Of a DNA stretch of 64,000 bases, positions 46,697 through 55,901 are shown piece after piece. The translations under genes were made by a program, and so were the position numbers. The stretch lies in contig JAGOBH010000002.1 of NCBI GenBank assembly GCA_017983495.1, positions 1-64,000 on the forward strand, in the 5' to 3' direction. Source of the stretch: Pyrinomonadaceae bacterium (GTDB lineage Bacteria > Acidobacteriota > Blastocatellia > Pyrinomonadales > Pyrinomonadaceae). Under the pieces are notes generated by a model. It ran no database searches. It saw only the letters and a list, made by a program, of their open reading frames with translations, and was not told where the DNA came from. How positions within the stretch are numbered: the stretch's first letter is position 1; each line of letters opens with the position of its first letter.

Positions 46697-49182
46697 TGCT
46701 TCAACTCCGCAATGGTAGAGCCGTGGCCGCCTTGTTCGGACGAAGCGAAGCCGAACTTTTGGACGTGCGGGTGGCCTTTTAGAAAGTGATGGACATAGTT
46801 TTTTAGTGCACCGGTGCCAAAGCCGTGGATGATGCGGACACGGGGCAGCGATGACATATAGGCTTCGTCAAGGAAACGGTCGATCTCGTACTCGGCGTCG
46901 GCGGTGGTCTTCCCGATAAGGTTGAGTTCGGCCGGGGCATCGCCGCCGTCGATATTTATGTGTTGGTCTCTGGCCTTTGCTTTTTTGTCTTTGGGAAGGT
47001 CGGTCGCAAGTTGAAGATCTACTAGTTTTTCTCTTAACCGCAGGTTGCCGACGAGGACCTCGGCGACGTGTTTGTCCATCTTTTCGATGGTGCCGACGTT
47101 GCCAAATGAGGTGATGACTCGTGAACCGATTGCCAAGATTGCGGATTGCGGATTGCGGATCGCGGATTCATCCGGATGACTAGCGGCCACTGGCGACCGG
47201 CCACTTTTTGTTCCGACTTTTGCCATCACGGCTCGGTTCAATTCGGCTTTGCGGGTCATGCGTTCTTTGTCGAGGCGGTTTTTCAGGGATTTATCCTCGA
47301 TGGTCTGCATGAATGCTTTTGACTGGCGGTCAAACTCGTCAATCGCCTTTGCCAGTTCACCCTCGAACTCCTTTTGCCGTGCCTTTTCCTTCTTCACTGC
47401 CTCGATCTCGAGTCCGGCGTATTTCATCGCGACCGCGTCACGCTCTTCTTCAAGAGCAATGCGGAGGTCGGTCGCGAGACGCGATTCGGTCTGCAGTTTT
47501 TTCAGATAGTTTTCAGCGTCCTGCGCGGAAATGTCGAGATGCTTGCGAGCATTGGCGATCACGTCGTCCGCGATGCCAAAGCGATGAGCAATCTCGATGC
47601 CGCTTGACGCTCCGGCCAGCCCGAGCAGCAGTTTATATGTCGGCTGGAGCGTTTTTTCGTTAAATTCGACCGAGGCATTGATGACGGACTCGTCGTTTGC
47701 CGCGTACATTTTGAGCCCGCGATAGTGTGTCGAAGCGATGACCTGAGCACCGTGTTTTCGAAAATGATCAACGATGGCGACGCCCAGAGCCGAGCCCTCT
47801 TCGGGGTCGGTGCCGGTACCGGCTTCGTCAAGCAGCACGAGCGACGGCGGCACACACTCGCGGATCATCGACGCGATATTCGACATGTGCGACGAAAATG
47901 TCGATAGATTCGCCGATAACGACTGATGGTCGCCGATGTCGGCCAAAACCGAACGATAGAACGGAACCCTCGCCGAACTTGCCGGCACGGGAAGCCCAGA
48001 GATCGCCATCAGGCTCAGCAAGCCGGCAGTCTTAAGAACCACAGTTTTTCCGCCCGCGTTTGCTCCGGAAATGATCATGACCGAGCGGTCGCGGGTCAGG
48101 GTGAAGCTTGAAGGGACGATGTCGGATTGCGGATCGCGGATCGCGGATTGCGGATTTGTGGTTGACGCAACATTTTCTCCGCTACGCGTTTCCGCCTTTT
48201 TTGATCGGCGTTCATCTGCGTTCATCTGCGGTTGATTTTGCCTTAGCGACTCCTCGAGCAAAGGGTGGCGGGCGTCGATGAGGTCGAGGGTTTCGTTGTC
48301 GGTTATCTCGGGGACCACCGCTCGGAATTTGCGTGCAAATTCGACCTTGGTCTTGACCATGTCGAGTTCCGCAACCGCGTCGACCGACATCTCGACGGCC
48401 GGCAGTTGTTCGCGGAGCGATTCGGTCAGGGCAAACAGAATGCGGGCGATCTCACGTTCCTCTTTGCCTTTAAGATTCTGGAGTTCGTTGTTAGCCTCGA
48501 TCGCGTCGAGCGGTTCGACAAAAACCGTCGAGCCCGAAGACGAAAAACCGTGTGCCACGCCGCTTACCTTGCCGCGAAAATCCGTCTTGACCGGTATTAC
48601 GAACCGATCGTTCCTTATCGTGACGATCTCGTCCTGAATAGCATTACCAGCCGCACGCATAGCCGATTCGAGCGATTTGGTCAGGCGGCCTTTTTGAGCA
48701 CTGATCTCACGCCGGATCTTGCCCAGTTCGGGCGAAGCCGAATCGCTGATCTCGCCGCCCGGCAGCAGCTTTTTGCCGATATTATCGATCACGCTGAGCA
48801 AGGTCGGGGGAATGTGCTCGACCATTTGCCATAGGGTCGATGCAAATTCTTTTTCCGGCTGAATTGCCGAGCGGGCGAACAATGCCTGGCTGCAAACACG
48901 CGAGATCTCGAGCATCAGTTCGGGCTCGAGTGCGGCATTGCGTATCTTCAGTATTGTCACGGCATCGGTCGGGTCGCCGAGGCCGCTGAACGACCATGTG
49001 ACCTGCTTTTCCTCGTTGAGAGCGATGGTTTCGGTAACGGCGGCGAGAGCGGTGTCGAGATCGACTCGGCTGGAAAACGGCCGCAGTTCCATCATCCGCT
49101 CATACCCCATCGGCGTCTGCGCGTTGGTCGCGGCGAGGCTAAGCAGCCGTTCAAATTCTAATGTTTCGAGTGAAAAACTCAT
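46693..49182 (-). CDS. mutS2: MutS2 family protein with in-frame repeat insertions
   Basis: MutS2 acts in recombination control and ribosome rescue in different bacteria. The 829-residue product has the MutS core (LEFERLLSLAAT at the start), Walker A GANAGGKT (about residue 375), Walker B LVLLDEAGTGTDP, a long coiled coil (about 520-640) and a C-terminal Smr domain (ELNLIGKTTADAEYEIDRFL and IIHGFGTGAL). It is longer than the usual 780 or so. Two stretches, about residues 315-354 and 660-682, are encoded by word repeats and lack counterparts in typical MutS2. Confidence 0.93.
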   Translation of the reverse strand: MSFSLETLEFERLLSLAATNAQTPMGYERMMELRPFSSRVDLDTALAAVTETIALNEEKQVTWSFSGLGDPTDAVTILKIRNAALEPELMLEISRVCSQALFARSAIQPEKEFASTLWQMVEHIPPTLLSVIDNIGKKLLPGGEISDSASPELGKIRREISAQKGRLTKSLESAMRAAGNAIQDEIVTIRNDRFVIPVKTDFRGKVSGVAHGFSSSGSTVFVEPLDAIEANNELQNLKGKEEREIARILFALTESLREQLPAVEMSVDAVAELDMVKTKVEFARKFRAVVPEITDNETLDLIDARHPLLEESLRQNQPQMNADERRSKKAETRSGENVASTTNPQSAIRDPQSDIVPSSFTLTRDRSVMIISGANAGGKTVVLKTAGLLSLMAISGLPVPASSARVPFYRSVLADIGDHQSLSANLSTFSSHMSNIASMIRECVPPSLVLLDEAGTGTDPEEGSALGVAIVDHFRKHGAQVIASTHYRGLKMYAANDESVINASVEFNEKTLQPTYKLLLGLAGASSGIEIAHRFGIADDVIANARKHLDISAQDAENYLKKLQTESRLATDLRIALEEERDAVAMKYAGLEIEAVKKEKARQKEFEGELAKAIDEFDRQSKAFMQTIEDKSLKNRLDKERMTRKAELNRAVMAKVGTKSGRSPVAASHPDESAIRNPQSAILAIGSRVITSFGNVGTIEKMDKHVAEVLVGNLRLREKLVDLQLATDLPKDKKAKARDQHINIDGGDAPAELNLIGKTTADAEYEIDRFLDEAYMSSLPRVRIIHGFGTGALKNYVHHFLKGHPHVQKFGFASSEQGGHGSTIAELKQ
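47138..47204 (-). repeat. Word repeats inside mutS2, copy 2
   Basis: The word GCGGATT/C is repeated four to five times at 47141-47170, and a second word GGCCACTGGCGACCGGCCAC lies at 47185-47204. Both are translated in the mutS2 frame as an Asn-Pro-Gln-Ser-Ala-Ile-Arg type repeat and a Ser-Pro-Val-Ala-Ala stretch. The frame is not disturbed. Confidence 0.85.
48123..48236 (-). repeat. Word repeats inside mutS2, copy 1
   Basis: The word GCGGATT/C occurs at 48123-48156, and GCGTTCATCT occurs twice at 48208-48228, followed by GCGG. They are translated in frame as NPQSAIRDPQSD and QNQPQMNADERRS within MutS2, just before Walker A. The second word is the one seen after kdpC. Confidence 0.88.
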
Positions 49183-49196
49183 CTGCTATTTTGGGC

Positions 49197-49279
49197 TGTC
49201 CCGTTGTCCCAACAAACTCCCGCATCCGATAAATACAGGGTTTTGACAACTTGTCCCGCTGTCCCAGCGATCTCCCACA
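49197..49279. repeat. Direct repeat of TGTCCC words between mutS2 and DUF427 gene
   Basis: The 28-base units at 49197-49224 and 49252-49279 match at about 22 positions (TGTCCCGTTGTCCCA and TGTCCCGCTGTCCCA at their start). It lies in the 120-base gap next to the mutS2 start. Confidence 0.75.
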
Positions 49280-49302
49280 AGTTACGAAAGGCCGTACTGG
49301 GC

Positions 49303-49584
49303 TTACGGCTTGATTTCCACACCTTTCCAAAAGGCGACGTAACCCTCGATGTTTTTGGCATCGGGCTTTGTTTCGGGGTAATACCACGCGGCGTCTTTGT
49401 TTGTTTCGCCCTTCACGACGATATCGTAATAGCTCGCTGTGCCTTTCCAACCACAGACAGTGTGCGTCTCGGACGGTTGGAAATAGATCTCGTTGATACT
49501 GCCGGCGGGGAAGTACTGGTTTCCTTCGACGACGACGGTTTCGTTGCTTTCGGCGAGAGTCTCGCCATTCCATGTTGCTTTCAT
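49303..49584 (-). CDS. DUF427 domain protein
   Basis: The 93-residue product starts MKATWNGETLAESNETVVVEG and has YFPAGSINEIYFQPSETHTVCGWKGTASYYDI in part, typical of the DUF427 family of small beta-tent fold proteins. Its biochemical role is not known. Length is usual for the family. Confidence 0.85.
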   Translation of the reverse strand: MKATWNGETLAESNETVVVEGNQYFPAGSINEIYFQPSETHTVCGWKGTASYYDIVVKGETNKDAAWYYPETKPDAKNIEGYVAFWKGVEIKP

Positions 49585-49642
49585 AAAGTCCTTTGAACCC
49601 CCAGTTGGAGGTCAAGCCCTTACTAACGTGCGGGCTTTTGCA

Positions 49643-50035
49643 CTAAGACATGAATCGCTCACGTATATCGGGTGTCGGCATCATACAAACGTCTTTGCGG
49701 CCAAAAAGGCGATAGCGGTATTTGGCGAACGTTTTGTACGCAAAGTCGCGAATTGCGGCCGGTACAATAATGAATACATAACCGAGCGACCAAATGCCGC
49801 CTAGGCCTCGTGCGACCCTCAGCCCGGCGGTCGAATGGAGAAACGCCTGATCGTCCTCGATCAAAATTATCGAATCAACATCGTCGCCTATCGCGTACTT
49901 TGCCCTCAGCTCCTGACCTATATCCGACTGCAGCGGTGCAAACTTAAAGCGTTTAGCGTGATCGAACCTGATAATAAAATTGACCGCACCATTGCAGAAG
50001 TTGCAGACGCCGTCGAAAAGTACTATCGAACCCAT
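49643..50035 (-). CDS. DCC-family thiol-disulfide oxidoreductase (DUF393)
   Basis: The 130-residue product has the N-terminal motif VLFDGVCNFCNGAVNFI with Cys-X-X-Cys, then FKFAPLQSDIGQ, and RDFAYKTFAKYRYRLFGRKDVC in part. DCC proteins (named for Asp-Cys-Cys) have a thioredoxin-like fold and are thought to act in redox. Length is typical. It is divergent from ada. Confidence 0.85.
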   Translation of the reverse strand: MGSIVLFDGVCNFCNGAVNFIIRFDHAKRFKFAPLQSDIGQELRAKYAIGDDVDSIILIEDDQAFLHSTAGLRVARGLGGIWSLGYVFIIVPAAIRDFAYKTFAKYRYRLFGRKDVCMMPTPDIRERFMS

Positions 50036-50098
50036 ATTAAAATTCTACAGCAATTTTCGGATAGATTTCATTTTAAAGTGCGAATAAACTCGTTACTG

Positions 50099-51136
50099 AT
50101 GAATACGGAATTATATTGGCAAGCGGTGAAGGCGAAGGACGCGAGGTTTAACGGTGCGTTTGTTTTTGCCGTACGGACGACCGGGATATTTTGTAAACCG
50201 TCATGTTCGGCTCGGTTGCCAAAACAGGAAAACGTGGAGTTTTTCGATGCTCCGGAGCTTGCCGAAAGCGGCGGATTTCGTGCCTGTCGGCGGTGCAAAC
50301 CGAAACAGGCAAACGCGGCGAATCCGCAGGTGGATGCGGTGCTCAGAGCGATCCGGTTGATAAATGACGACACCGAGTTGTCGCTCGATGAAGTGAGCAG
50401 TGAGGTCGGGATAAGTTCGTATCACTTTCAACGAACATTTAAGGCGATCATTGGGATCAGCCCGAAAAAGTATGCGGAGGCAAGGAGAATGGAGAAATTC
50501 AAGGACGAATTACGCGGCGGCAGCGACGTTGTGACCGCGATGTATGAAGCTGGTTACGGCTCGAGCAGCCGTTTGTACGAAAACGCGACCGACAATATGG
50601 GGATGACGCCGGCGGTCTATAAAAAGGGTGGGAAAGGTATGAATATTAACTACGTGATCACTGATTGTGAACTCGGAAAGCTACTCGTCGCGCGCACATC
50701 GCGAGGCATTTGCAGCGTGACATTTGGCGAAACGGACGGCGAACTTGCCGACGGTCTCAAAAGTGAGTTTCCGAACGCTGAGATCACGCGGGATGATCGC
50801 GATCTGGGTAACGCGGTCGACGCCATAATCAAATATCTAGCAGGCAAGAACAAGCGTTTGGTACTGCCGCTCGACCTTCAGGCGACGTCATTTCAGATGC
50901 AGGTCTGGGATCTGCTGCGAAAAATTCCGTATGGTGAAACGCGATCGTATGGTGACTTGGCGGCCGAGTTGGGCGACAGGAAAAAGGTGCGGGCTGTGGC
51001 TCGCGCATGTGCGACCAACCGAGTCGCTCTGTTGATCCCGTGCCACCGCGTTGTCGCGAGTGACGGAAAGCTCAGCGGTTATCGCTGGGGGATCGGCCGA
51101 AAGAAGACATTGCTCGAAAAGGAAAAAGCCGCTTAA
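50099..51136 (+). CDS. ada: Bifunctional Ada: DNA methylphosphotriester sensor, AraC activator and O6-methylguanine-DNA methyltransferase
   Basis: The 345-residue product has the N-terminal zinc domain with Cys32, Cys36, Cys63 and Cys66 (FCKPSCSAR and ACRRCKP), an AraC HTH region (residues about 85-175), and a C-terminal methyltransferase domain with the active-site PCHRVV (about residue 310). It repairs alkylation damage and activates its own gene when methylated. I start at ATG 50099; the longer frame opens in the divergent gene. It has about the E. coli Ada length (354). Confidence 0.95.
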   Translation: MNTELYWQAVKAKDARFNGAFVFAVRTTGIFCKPSCSARLPKQENVEFFDAPELAESGGFRACRRCKPKQANAANPQVDAVLRAIRLINDDTELSLDEVSSEVGISSYHFQRTFKAIIGISPKKYAEARRMEKFKDELRGGSDVVTAMYEAGYGSSSRLYENATDNMGMTPAVYKKGGKGMNINYVITDCELGKLLVARTSRGICSVTFGETDGELADGLKSEFPNAEITRDDRDLGNAVDAIIKYLAGKNKRLVLPLDLQATSFQMQVWDLLRKIPYGETRSYGDLAAELGDRKKVRAVARACATNRVALLIPCHRVVASDGKLSGYRWGIGRKKTLLEKEKAA

Positions 51137-51264
51137 GGCTCAAAACCTTGAACAATAAGAGTTTCAGAATTCGTGAACTTAGCTTTTGCGATCTGAAACT
51201 TTTTTATTATTCTCTCCGTATCGAAATATTTCACAGCGGTTCTATTTTCAGACTCAGAAAATTT

Positions 51265-52905
51265 ATGAGATCAAAGCTACTTTTGCTTTTCGCGGCGGCT
51301 ATTTGTCTGTTTTCGGGCATTGTCGCCAATGGCCAGAGTTATGCGATCACCAATGCAAGGATCGTCACGGTCTCGGGTGCGGCCATCGACAAAGGCACGG
51401 TCGTCATCCGGAACGGTCTGATCGAGGCGGTCGGTGCGGGCGTAAGTGCTCCGGCGGACGCACAGGTGTTCGACGCAACCGGATTGACGGTCTACCCGGG
51501 GTTTATTGACGCATTTACTAATCTTGGGATGCCGGCCGCACAGGCCAGACAGGCCGGGCCTCCGGGAGCGGCGGCTCCGACGGCTGCGGCACCGGTGTCG
51601 AATTCAAATTATCCGGCGGGCCTGCGTCCAGAAGATCAGGCGGTCAATGAACTCCGGGGCGGCGATGCCCAATTTGAGGCGAACCGGAACGCCGGGTTTA
51701 CGACCGCATTGGTAACGGGACGCGCGGGCATCTTCAATGGACAATCGGTCGTGATCAACCTCGCCGGTGAAACCGTGTCTTCGATGGTGGTCAAAACGCC
51801 TTTTGCACTGCATGTAACGTTCACGACTATCGGCGGGGGGCAATATCCGACGTCATTATTAGGAACGTTTTCTGCACTTCGGCAAATGTTTTACGACGCT
51901 CAGCGTCAGCAGGAGATCGAAAAGCAATATGCGGCTAATCCAATGGGCATAAAGCGGCCGGAGTCGGACAAGTCGCTTGAGGCGCTTTATCCGGCAATAA
52001 ACCGCCAAATGCCGGTCGTCTTTAATACAGCATCCGAGATCGAGATCATTCGAGCTCTCGACCTGATCAAAGAGCTTAAGCTGAACGGTATGATCGCCGG
52101 CGGGATTGAAGCTTGGAAGGTTGCTGACCGCCTTAAGGCCCAGAACGTGCCGGTTCTGCTATCGCTCAATCTGCCCAAAAGGACATCGAGTGCTTCGCCC
52201 GATGCAGATCCGGAGAGTATGGAAACGCTTCGCTTTCGAGCCGAGGCACCGAAGAACGCGGCCAAGCTTGCCGCCGCCGGCGTCAAATTTGCATTTCAGA
52301 CCGACAATATCCGGTCGCTCGGCGACTTTTTTGCAAACGCCGGGAAGGCGGTCGAAGGCGGCCTGAGCAAAGATGCGGCTATCCGTGCTATGACGCTTGG
52401 TTCGGCTGAACTTCTCGGTATCGACAAGCAGACCGGGTCGATCGAGGCAGGGAAGATCGCCAACATCGTTGTAGTCAAGGGTGACGTCTTTGGCAAGGAT
52501 CGTTACGTTTCGCATGTTTTTATTGACGGCCGATATTTCGAGCAGAAGGAGCAACCGAAACGCGAAACAACTCCGACATCGGGCGGCGGAACTCAGCCGG
52601 CGGTTGCTTCGATCAGCGGAACTTACTCGATTTCGATCGAGGTGCCGGGACAGGCATTGCCGGCAACGCTGACTTTTACGCAGCAAGGACCCACGCTCAA
52701 CGGAACGATGGTGTCCCAGCTTGGCTCGTCACAATTAAAAGGCGGAAAAGTGTCGCCTGAAGGGTTCAGTTTTGGGGCGTCGGTCGAATTTGGCGGAGCT
52801 ACGATCGATATCATCGTGAGCGGTAAGGTTGCGGGAAATCAAATAAGCGGCTCGGTAGATTCGCCGCAGGGAGCCGTTCCGTTTTCGGGCACGAAAAATC
52901 CGTAG
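51265..52905 (+). CDS. Secreted amidohydrolase-like protein lacking the metal motif
   Basis: The product (546 residues from ATG 51265) has a signal peptide ([20 protein letters not shown]) and the amidohydrolase start ([21 protein letters not shown]). The HxH metal-ligand motif is missing: the usual GxIDxHxH position reads [11 protein letters not shown]. It ends with the family-like [19 protein letters not shown]-terminal extra domain of about 100 residues follows a linker. It is the first of three tandem paralogues and may be a non-catalytic partner of the second. Confidence 0.85.
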   Translation: MRSKLLLLFAAAICLFSGIVANGQSYAITNARIVTVSGAAIDKGTVVIRNGLIEAVGAGVSAPADAQVFDATGLTVYPGFIDAFTNLGMPAAQARQAGPPGAAAPTAAAPVSNSNYPAGLRPEDQAVNELRGGDAQFEANRNAGFTTALVTGRAGIFNGQSVVINLAGETVSSMVVKTPFALHVTFTTIGGGQYPTSLLGTFSALRQMFYDAQRQQEIEKQYAANPMGIKRPESDKSLEALYPAINRQMPVVFNTASEIEIIRALDLIKELKLNGMIAGGIEAWKVADRLKAQNVPVLLSLNLPKRTSSASPDADPESMETLRFRAEAPKNAAKLAAAGVKFAFQTDNIRSLGDFFANAGKAVEGGLSKDAAIRAMTLGSAELLGIDKQTGSIEAGKIANIVVVKGDVFGKDRYVSHVFIDGRYFEQKEQPKRETTPTSGGGTQPAVASISGTYSISIEVPGQALPATLTFTQQGPTLNGTMVSQLGSSQLKGGKVSPEGFSFGASVEFGGATIDIIVSGKVAGNQISGSVDSPQGAVPFSGTKNP

Positions 52906-52931
52906 TATTGACCCCCGATCAGAGGAAAAAA

Positions 52932-54335
52932 ATGATGAGAAAAAGTCTCGTAGTTCTAATATTGACCGCGATCTGCATGATCTCGCCGACGCTCGTTTTG
53001 GCTCAGTCCAAGACGGATGTCCTGATCAAGAATGCGACGGTTTTGACCGCCGCAAAGGGTACGCTTGAAAACACCGACATCCTGATCCAGAACGGCAAGA
53101 TCGCAAAGATCGGCAAGAATCTGGCAGCATCATCCGGGGCCCGCGTCATTGATGCGTCTGGTAAGTTTGTGACGCCCGGCATCATCGATGCCCACTCACA
53201 CTCAATGCTCGACGCGATCAACGAAGGTACCTATTCCGTAACGTCGATGACGCGGACCCGCGACCTGCTAAATCCGTCCGACATCTCGATATATCGAGCA
53301 CTTGCAGGCGGCGTCACCGCCGCACTTCTGTTGCACGGTTCGGCAAATTCGATCGGCGGTCAGAGCACCACCGTCAAATTCAAGTGGGGCCATCCGGTCG
53401 AAGATTACCCGATCGCAGACGCACCACTGGGGATCAAGTTCGCAATGGGTGAGAACGTTAAGCGTGCTACATCATTTGCTCAACCGGGAACGACGGTTCG
53501 CTATCCGAGAACGCGAATGGGCGTGGTTGAGACAATGCGCGACGCGTTCATGAGAGCCCGTGATTATAGACAGGCGTGGAACGATTTTAAGTCCGGCAAG
53601 ACCCGCGTGCAGCCGCGAAAAGACCTTGAGCTTGAGCCGCTCGTCGAGATCCTAGAAGGCAAACGCCTCATTCACGCTCACGGCTACCGCAGCGACGAAC
53701 ACCTTAACCTGCTTTTGCTCGCGGACGAGATGGGAATTAAGATAGGGACGCTCCAGCATGGACTTGAGGCATACAAGATCGCACCGGAGATTGCCAAACG
53801 CGGGACAGGGGTTTCTATCTTTGTCGACAGCTGGGGCTACAAACTCGAGGCGTACGATTCGATCCCTTATAACGCTCATATTCTCTGGAAGAACGGTGTC
53901 AATGTTTCGATCAATTCCGATTCAGACGAACGGATGAGACGCTTGAATCTGGACGCAGCGAAAGTTATGAAATATGGCGGCGTTCCTGAAGAGGACGCCC
54001 TCAAGATGATCACCCTTAATCCGGCGAAACAGCTTGGTATCGACAAACGGACAGGCTCGATCGAGATCGGAAAAGATGCCGATATCGCCATTTGGACGGC
54101 ACACCCGTTCAGTGTTTATTCGCGTGTCGAAACGACATTGGTCGAGGGCGAAATATTGTTCGACCGCAAGGTGGACGTGCAAAAGCGAGCGGAGTTGGCT
54201 AGGGAGCGGGAAGCTCTCGAAAAACTCGATGTTAACAAGGCTCCGGGAAGCGGGGGCACGTCGCCCCGCGTGCCGACCGAAAGACGCCGCGGTGACCGTG
54301 ATGATGCCGAGTACGTCGATGGGAGGGATCAATAA
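52932..54335 (+). CDS. Secreted amidohydrolase with intact metal motif
   Basis: The product (467 residues from ATG 52932, preceded by AGAGGA) has a signal peptide (LVVLILTAICMISPTLVLAQ) and the motif FVTPGIIDAHSHSMLDA with the two His of the first metal site. Further likely ligands are in LIHAHGYRSDEH, TLQHGLEAY and INSDSDERM. It ends GSIEIGKDADIAIWTAHPF. The family includes imidazolonepropionase-like and dipeptidase-type enzymes; the substrate is unknown. Its TAA overlaps the next ATG by 1 base. Confidence 0.9.
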   Translation: MMRKSLVVLILTAICMISPTLVLAQSKTDVLIKNATVLTAAKGTLENTDILIQNGKIAKIGKNLAASSGARVIDASGKFVTPGIIDAHSHSMLDAINEGTYSVTSMTRTRDLLNPSDISIYRALAGGVTAALLLHGSANSIGGQSTTVKFKWGHPVEDYPIADAPLGIKFAMGENVKRATSFAQPGTTVRYPRTRMGVVETMRDAFMRARDYRQAWNDFKSGKTRVQPRKDLELEPLVEILEGKRLIHAHGYRSDEHLNLLLLADEMGIKIGTLQHGLEAYKIAPEIAKRGTGVSIFVDSWGYKLEAYDSIPYNAHILWKNGVNVSINSDSDERMRRLNLDAAKVMKYGGVPEEDALKMITLNPAKQLGIDKRTGSIEIGKDADIAIWTAHPFSVYSRVETTLVEGEILFDRKVDVQKRAELAREREALEKLDVNKAPGSGGTSPRVPTERRRGDRDDAEYVDGRDQ

Positions 54336-55789
54336 TGATCAAATTACCCTTCACCGCAGAGACGCGGAGACGCAGAGACGAAATTATGCAGATATCAACG
54401 GTATTCGAGTTTACAGAACTACAGAGACACATGAAACACCTAGGTAAAGTTCTCTCGGCCTCTCTGCGTATCTGCGGTTCAGTCCTTTTATTCGCTCTAA
54501 TTGCCAATGCCCAGAATGACGGGTCGCAGCAGAACAGGACGGGTAAGGCCGGGACGTTTGCGATCGTCAACGCGCGGATCGTAACAGTTTCCGGCGCCAC
54601 GATCGAGAGCGGTAACGTCGTCATTCAAGACGGTAAGATCACCGCTGTCGGAGCGGGGGCGGCGGTTCCATCGGGCGCGGAGCGGATCGACGGCAAGGGC
54701 CTCACGGTCTTTCCGGGGATGATCGACGCAGGCACCAATATTGGACTGACCGAGATCGGGCAGGGAGTAAATGCGTCGGTCGATATTTCCGAGGTCGGCA
54801 CGATGAACGCCAACGCGAAAGCGATCAAGGCAATTCATCCCCACTCGGCGCATGTTAATGTGACCCGCGTAAACGGCATTACGACCGTAATGTCTTATCC
54901 GACCGGCGGTTTGATCGCGGGACAGGCTAGCTTGATAAACCTGAACGGGTCAACGCCGGATGAAATGGCCGTTATAAGCGAATTCGGACTCGTTATCAAT
55001 TTTCCACGCGTAGCGGGCGGCGGCGGTTTCGGTGGTGGAGGATTCGGCGGCGGCCCGGTTCTTGATTTTGCGGAACTTGTAAAACGTCGCGATGCGCAGA
55101 TCGAAGAATTGAAGAAGATATTTCGCAACGCCGAAAACTATCTTAGAGCGCGAGACGCATCGGCGAAGGACAGATCGCTGCCATTCGTTCCGACGGACCA
55201 GCGATTCGATGCAATGGCGGCGTACGTCCGCGGTGAGAAGCCGATCATTTTTACGGCCGAACGCGAACGCGATATTCGTGCGGCTGCGAAATTCGCCGGG
55301 GAAATGAAGGTCAAGGGCATCATTGTCGGCGGTCAGGAAGCATGGAAGGTCGCTGATGAATTAAAGAAGAACAATATTTCGGTCGTGTACACCAACATTT
55401 ACAGTCTGCCGGTCAGGGACGATGACGCGTACGATTATCTGTTCGAGGCACCGTCCAAGATGCAGGCGGCCGGCTTGAAATATTGTATTTCGACCGGTAA
55501 CACCGGGGCCGAGGTTCGCGATCTTCCCTATCACGCCGGGCTCGCGGCGGCCTACGGACTATCGAAAGAAGATGCTCTCAAGTCGGTGACATTATATGCC
55601 GCTGAGGTGCTCGGAGTCGCCGATAAAATGGGGTCGCTCGACGTCGGAAAGATCGCAAATGTGGTCGTCACCGACGGCGATATTCTCGATCCGCGAACGA
55701 ATGTCAAATATGTGTTCATAAACGGCAGAATGATACCGTTGACGAGCAGGCACACGGAATTATTTGATAGTTTTAAGAATAGAAAGTAG
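54335..55789 (+). CDS. Secreted amidohydrolase-like protein with repeat-encoded N-terminus
   Basis: The product has 484 residues if started at ATG 54335, which has the strong GGGAGGG at 54321-54327. The signal peptide starts only at about residue 33 (ATG 54431: MKHLGKVLSASLRICGSV ... LLFALIANAQ). The residues before and into it are encoded by a word-repeat element. The metal site is missing (PGMIDAGTNIGLTEIG). It ends GSLDVGKIANVVVTDGD. It is the third tandem paralogue, likely non-catalytic. Confidence 0.85.
   Translation: MIKLPFTAETRRRRDEIMQISTVFEFTELQRHMKHLGKVLSASLRICGSVLLFALIANAQNDGSQQNRTGKAGTFAIVNARIVTVSGATIESGNVVIQDGKITAVGAGAAVPSGAERIDGKGLTVFPGMIDAGTNIGLTEIGQGVNASVDISEVGTMNANAKAIKAIHPHSAHVNVTRVNGITTVMSYPTGGLIAGQASLINLNGSTPDEMAVISEFGLVINFPRVAGGGGFGGGGFGGGPVLDFAELVKRRDAQIEELKKIFRNAENYLRARDASAKDRSLPFVPTDQRFDAMAAYVRGEKPIIFTAERERDIRAAAKFAGEMKVKGIIVGGQEAWKVADELKKNNISVVYTNIYSLPVRDDDAYDYLFEAPSKMQAAGLKYCISTGNTGAEVRDLPYHAGLAAAYGLSKEDALKSVTLYAAEVLGVADKMGSLDVGKIANVVVTDGDILDPRTNVKYVFINGRMIPLTSRHTELFDSFKNRK
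54353..54479 (+). repeat. CCGCAGAGACG-family inverted repeat across an ORF start
   Basis: The left arm (54353-54380) and right arm (54456-54479) are imperfect complements, both built of the word GCAGAGACG or its complement. It leaves the reading frame from 54335 open. Its right arm encodes part of the signal peptide. The same word type is seen in the secY-adk repeat (CACAGAG). Confidence 0.8.
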
Positions 55790-55824
55790 GGCCCGCCGAA
55801 ATTTTGGCTTAGGTATGTCGCGGA

Positions 55825-55858
55825 CGGGAAAGCAAGGACACTAATCCTCGCTTTCCCG
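55825..55858. terminator. Hairpin between convergent genes
   Basis: CGGGAAAGC (55825-55833) pairs with GCTTTCCCG (55850-55858), with AGG (55835-55837) and CCT (55846-55848) inside. No long T-run follows on either strand. Its place between two convergent genes suggests a transcript end. Confidence 0.6.
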
Positions 55859-55901
55859 GTCGTTATACAACTAGTCGATCCAGGAAAGGTCCGGGCTCCG
55901 T

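Noticed and set aside
49151-49615. Minus-strand frame overlapping the DUF427 gene
   Set aside because: It is a shifted frame over the DUF427 gene and the mutS2 start; the DUF427 frame has a clear family match.
49835-50098. Longer N-terminus for ada
   Set aside because: The added residues lie antisense to the divergent DCC gene and have no family support; the Ada zinc domain starts after ATG 50099.
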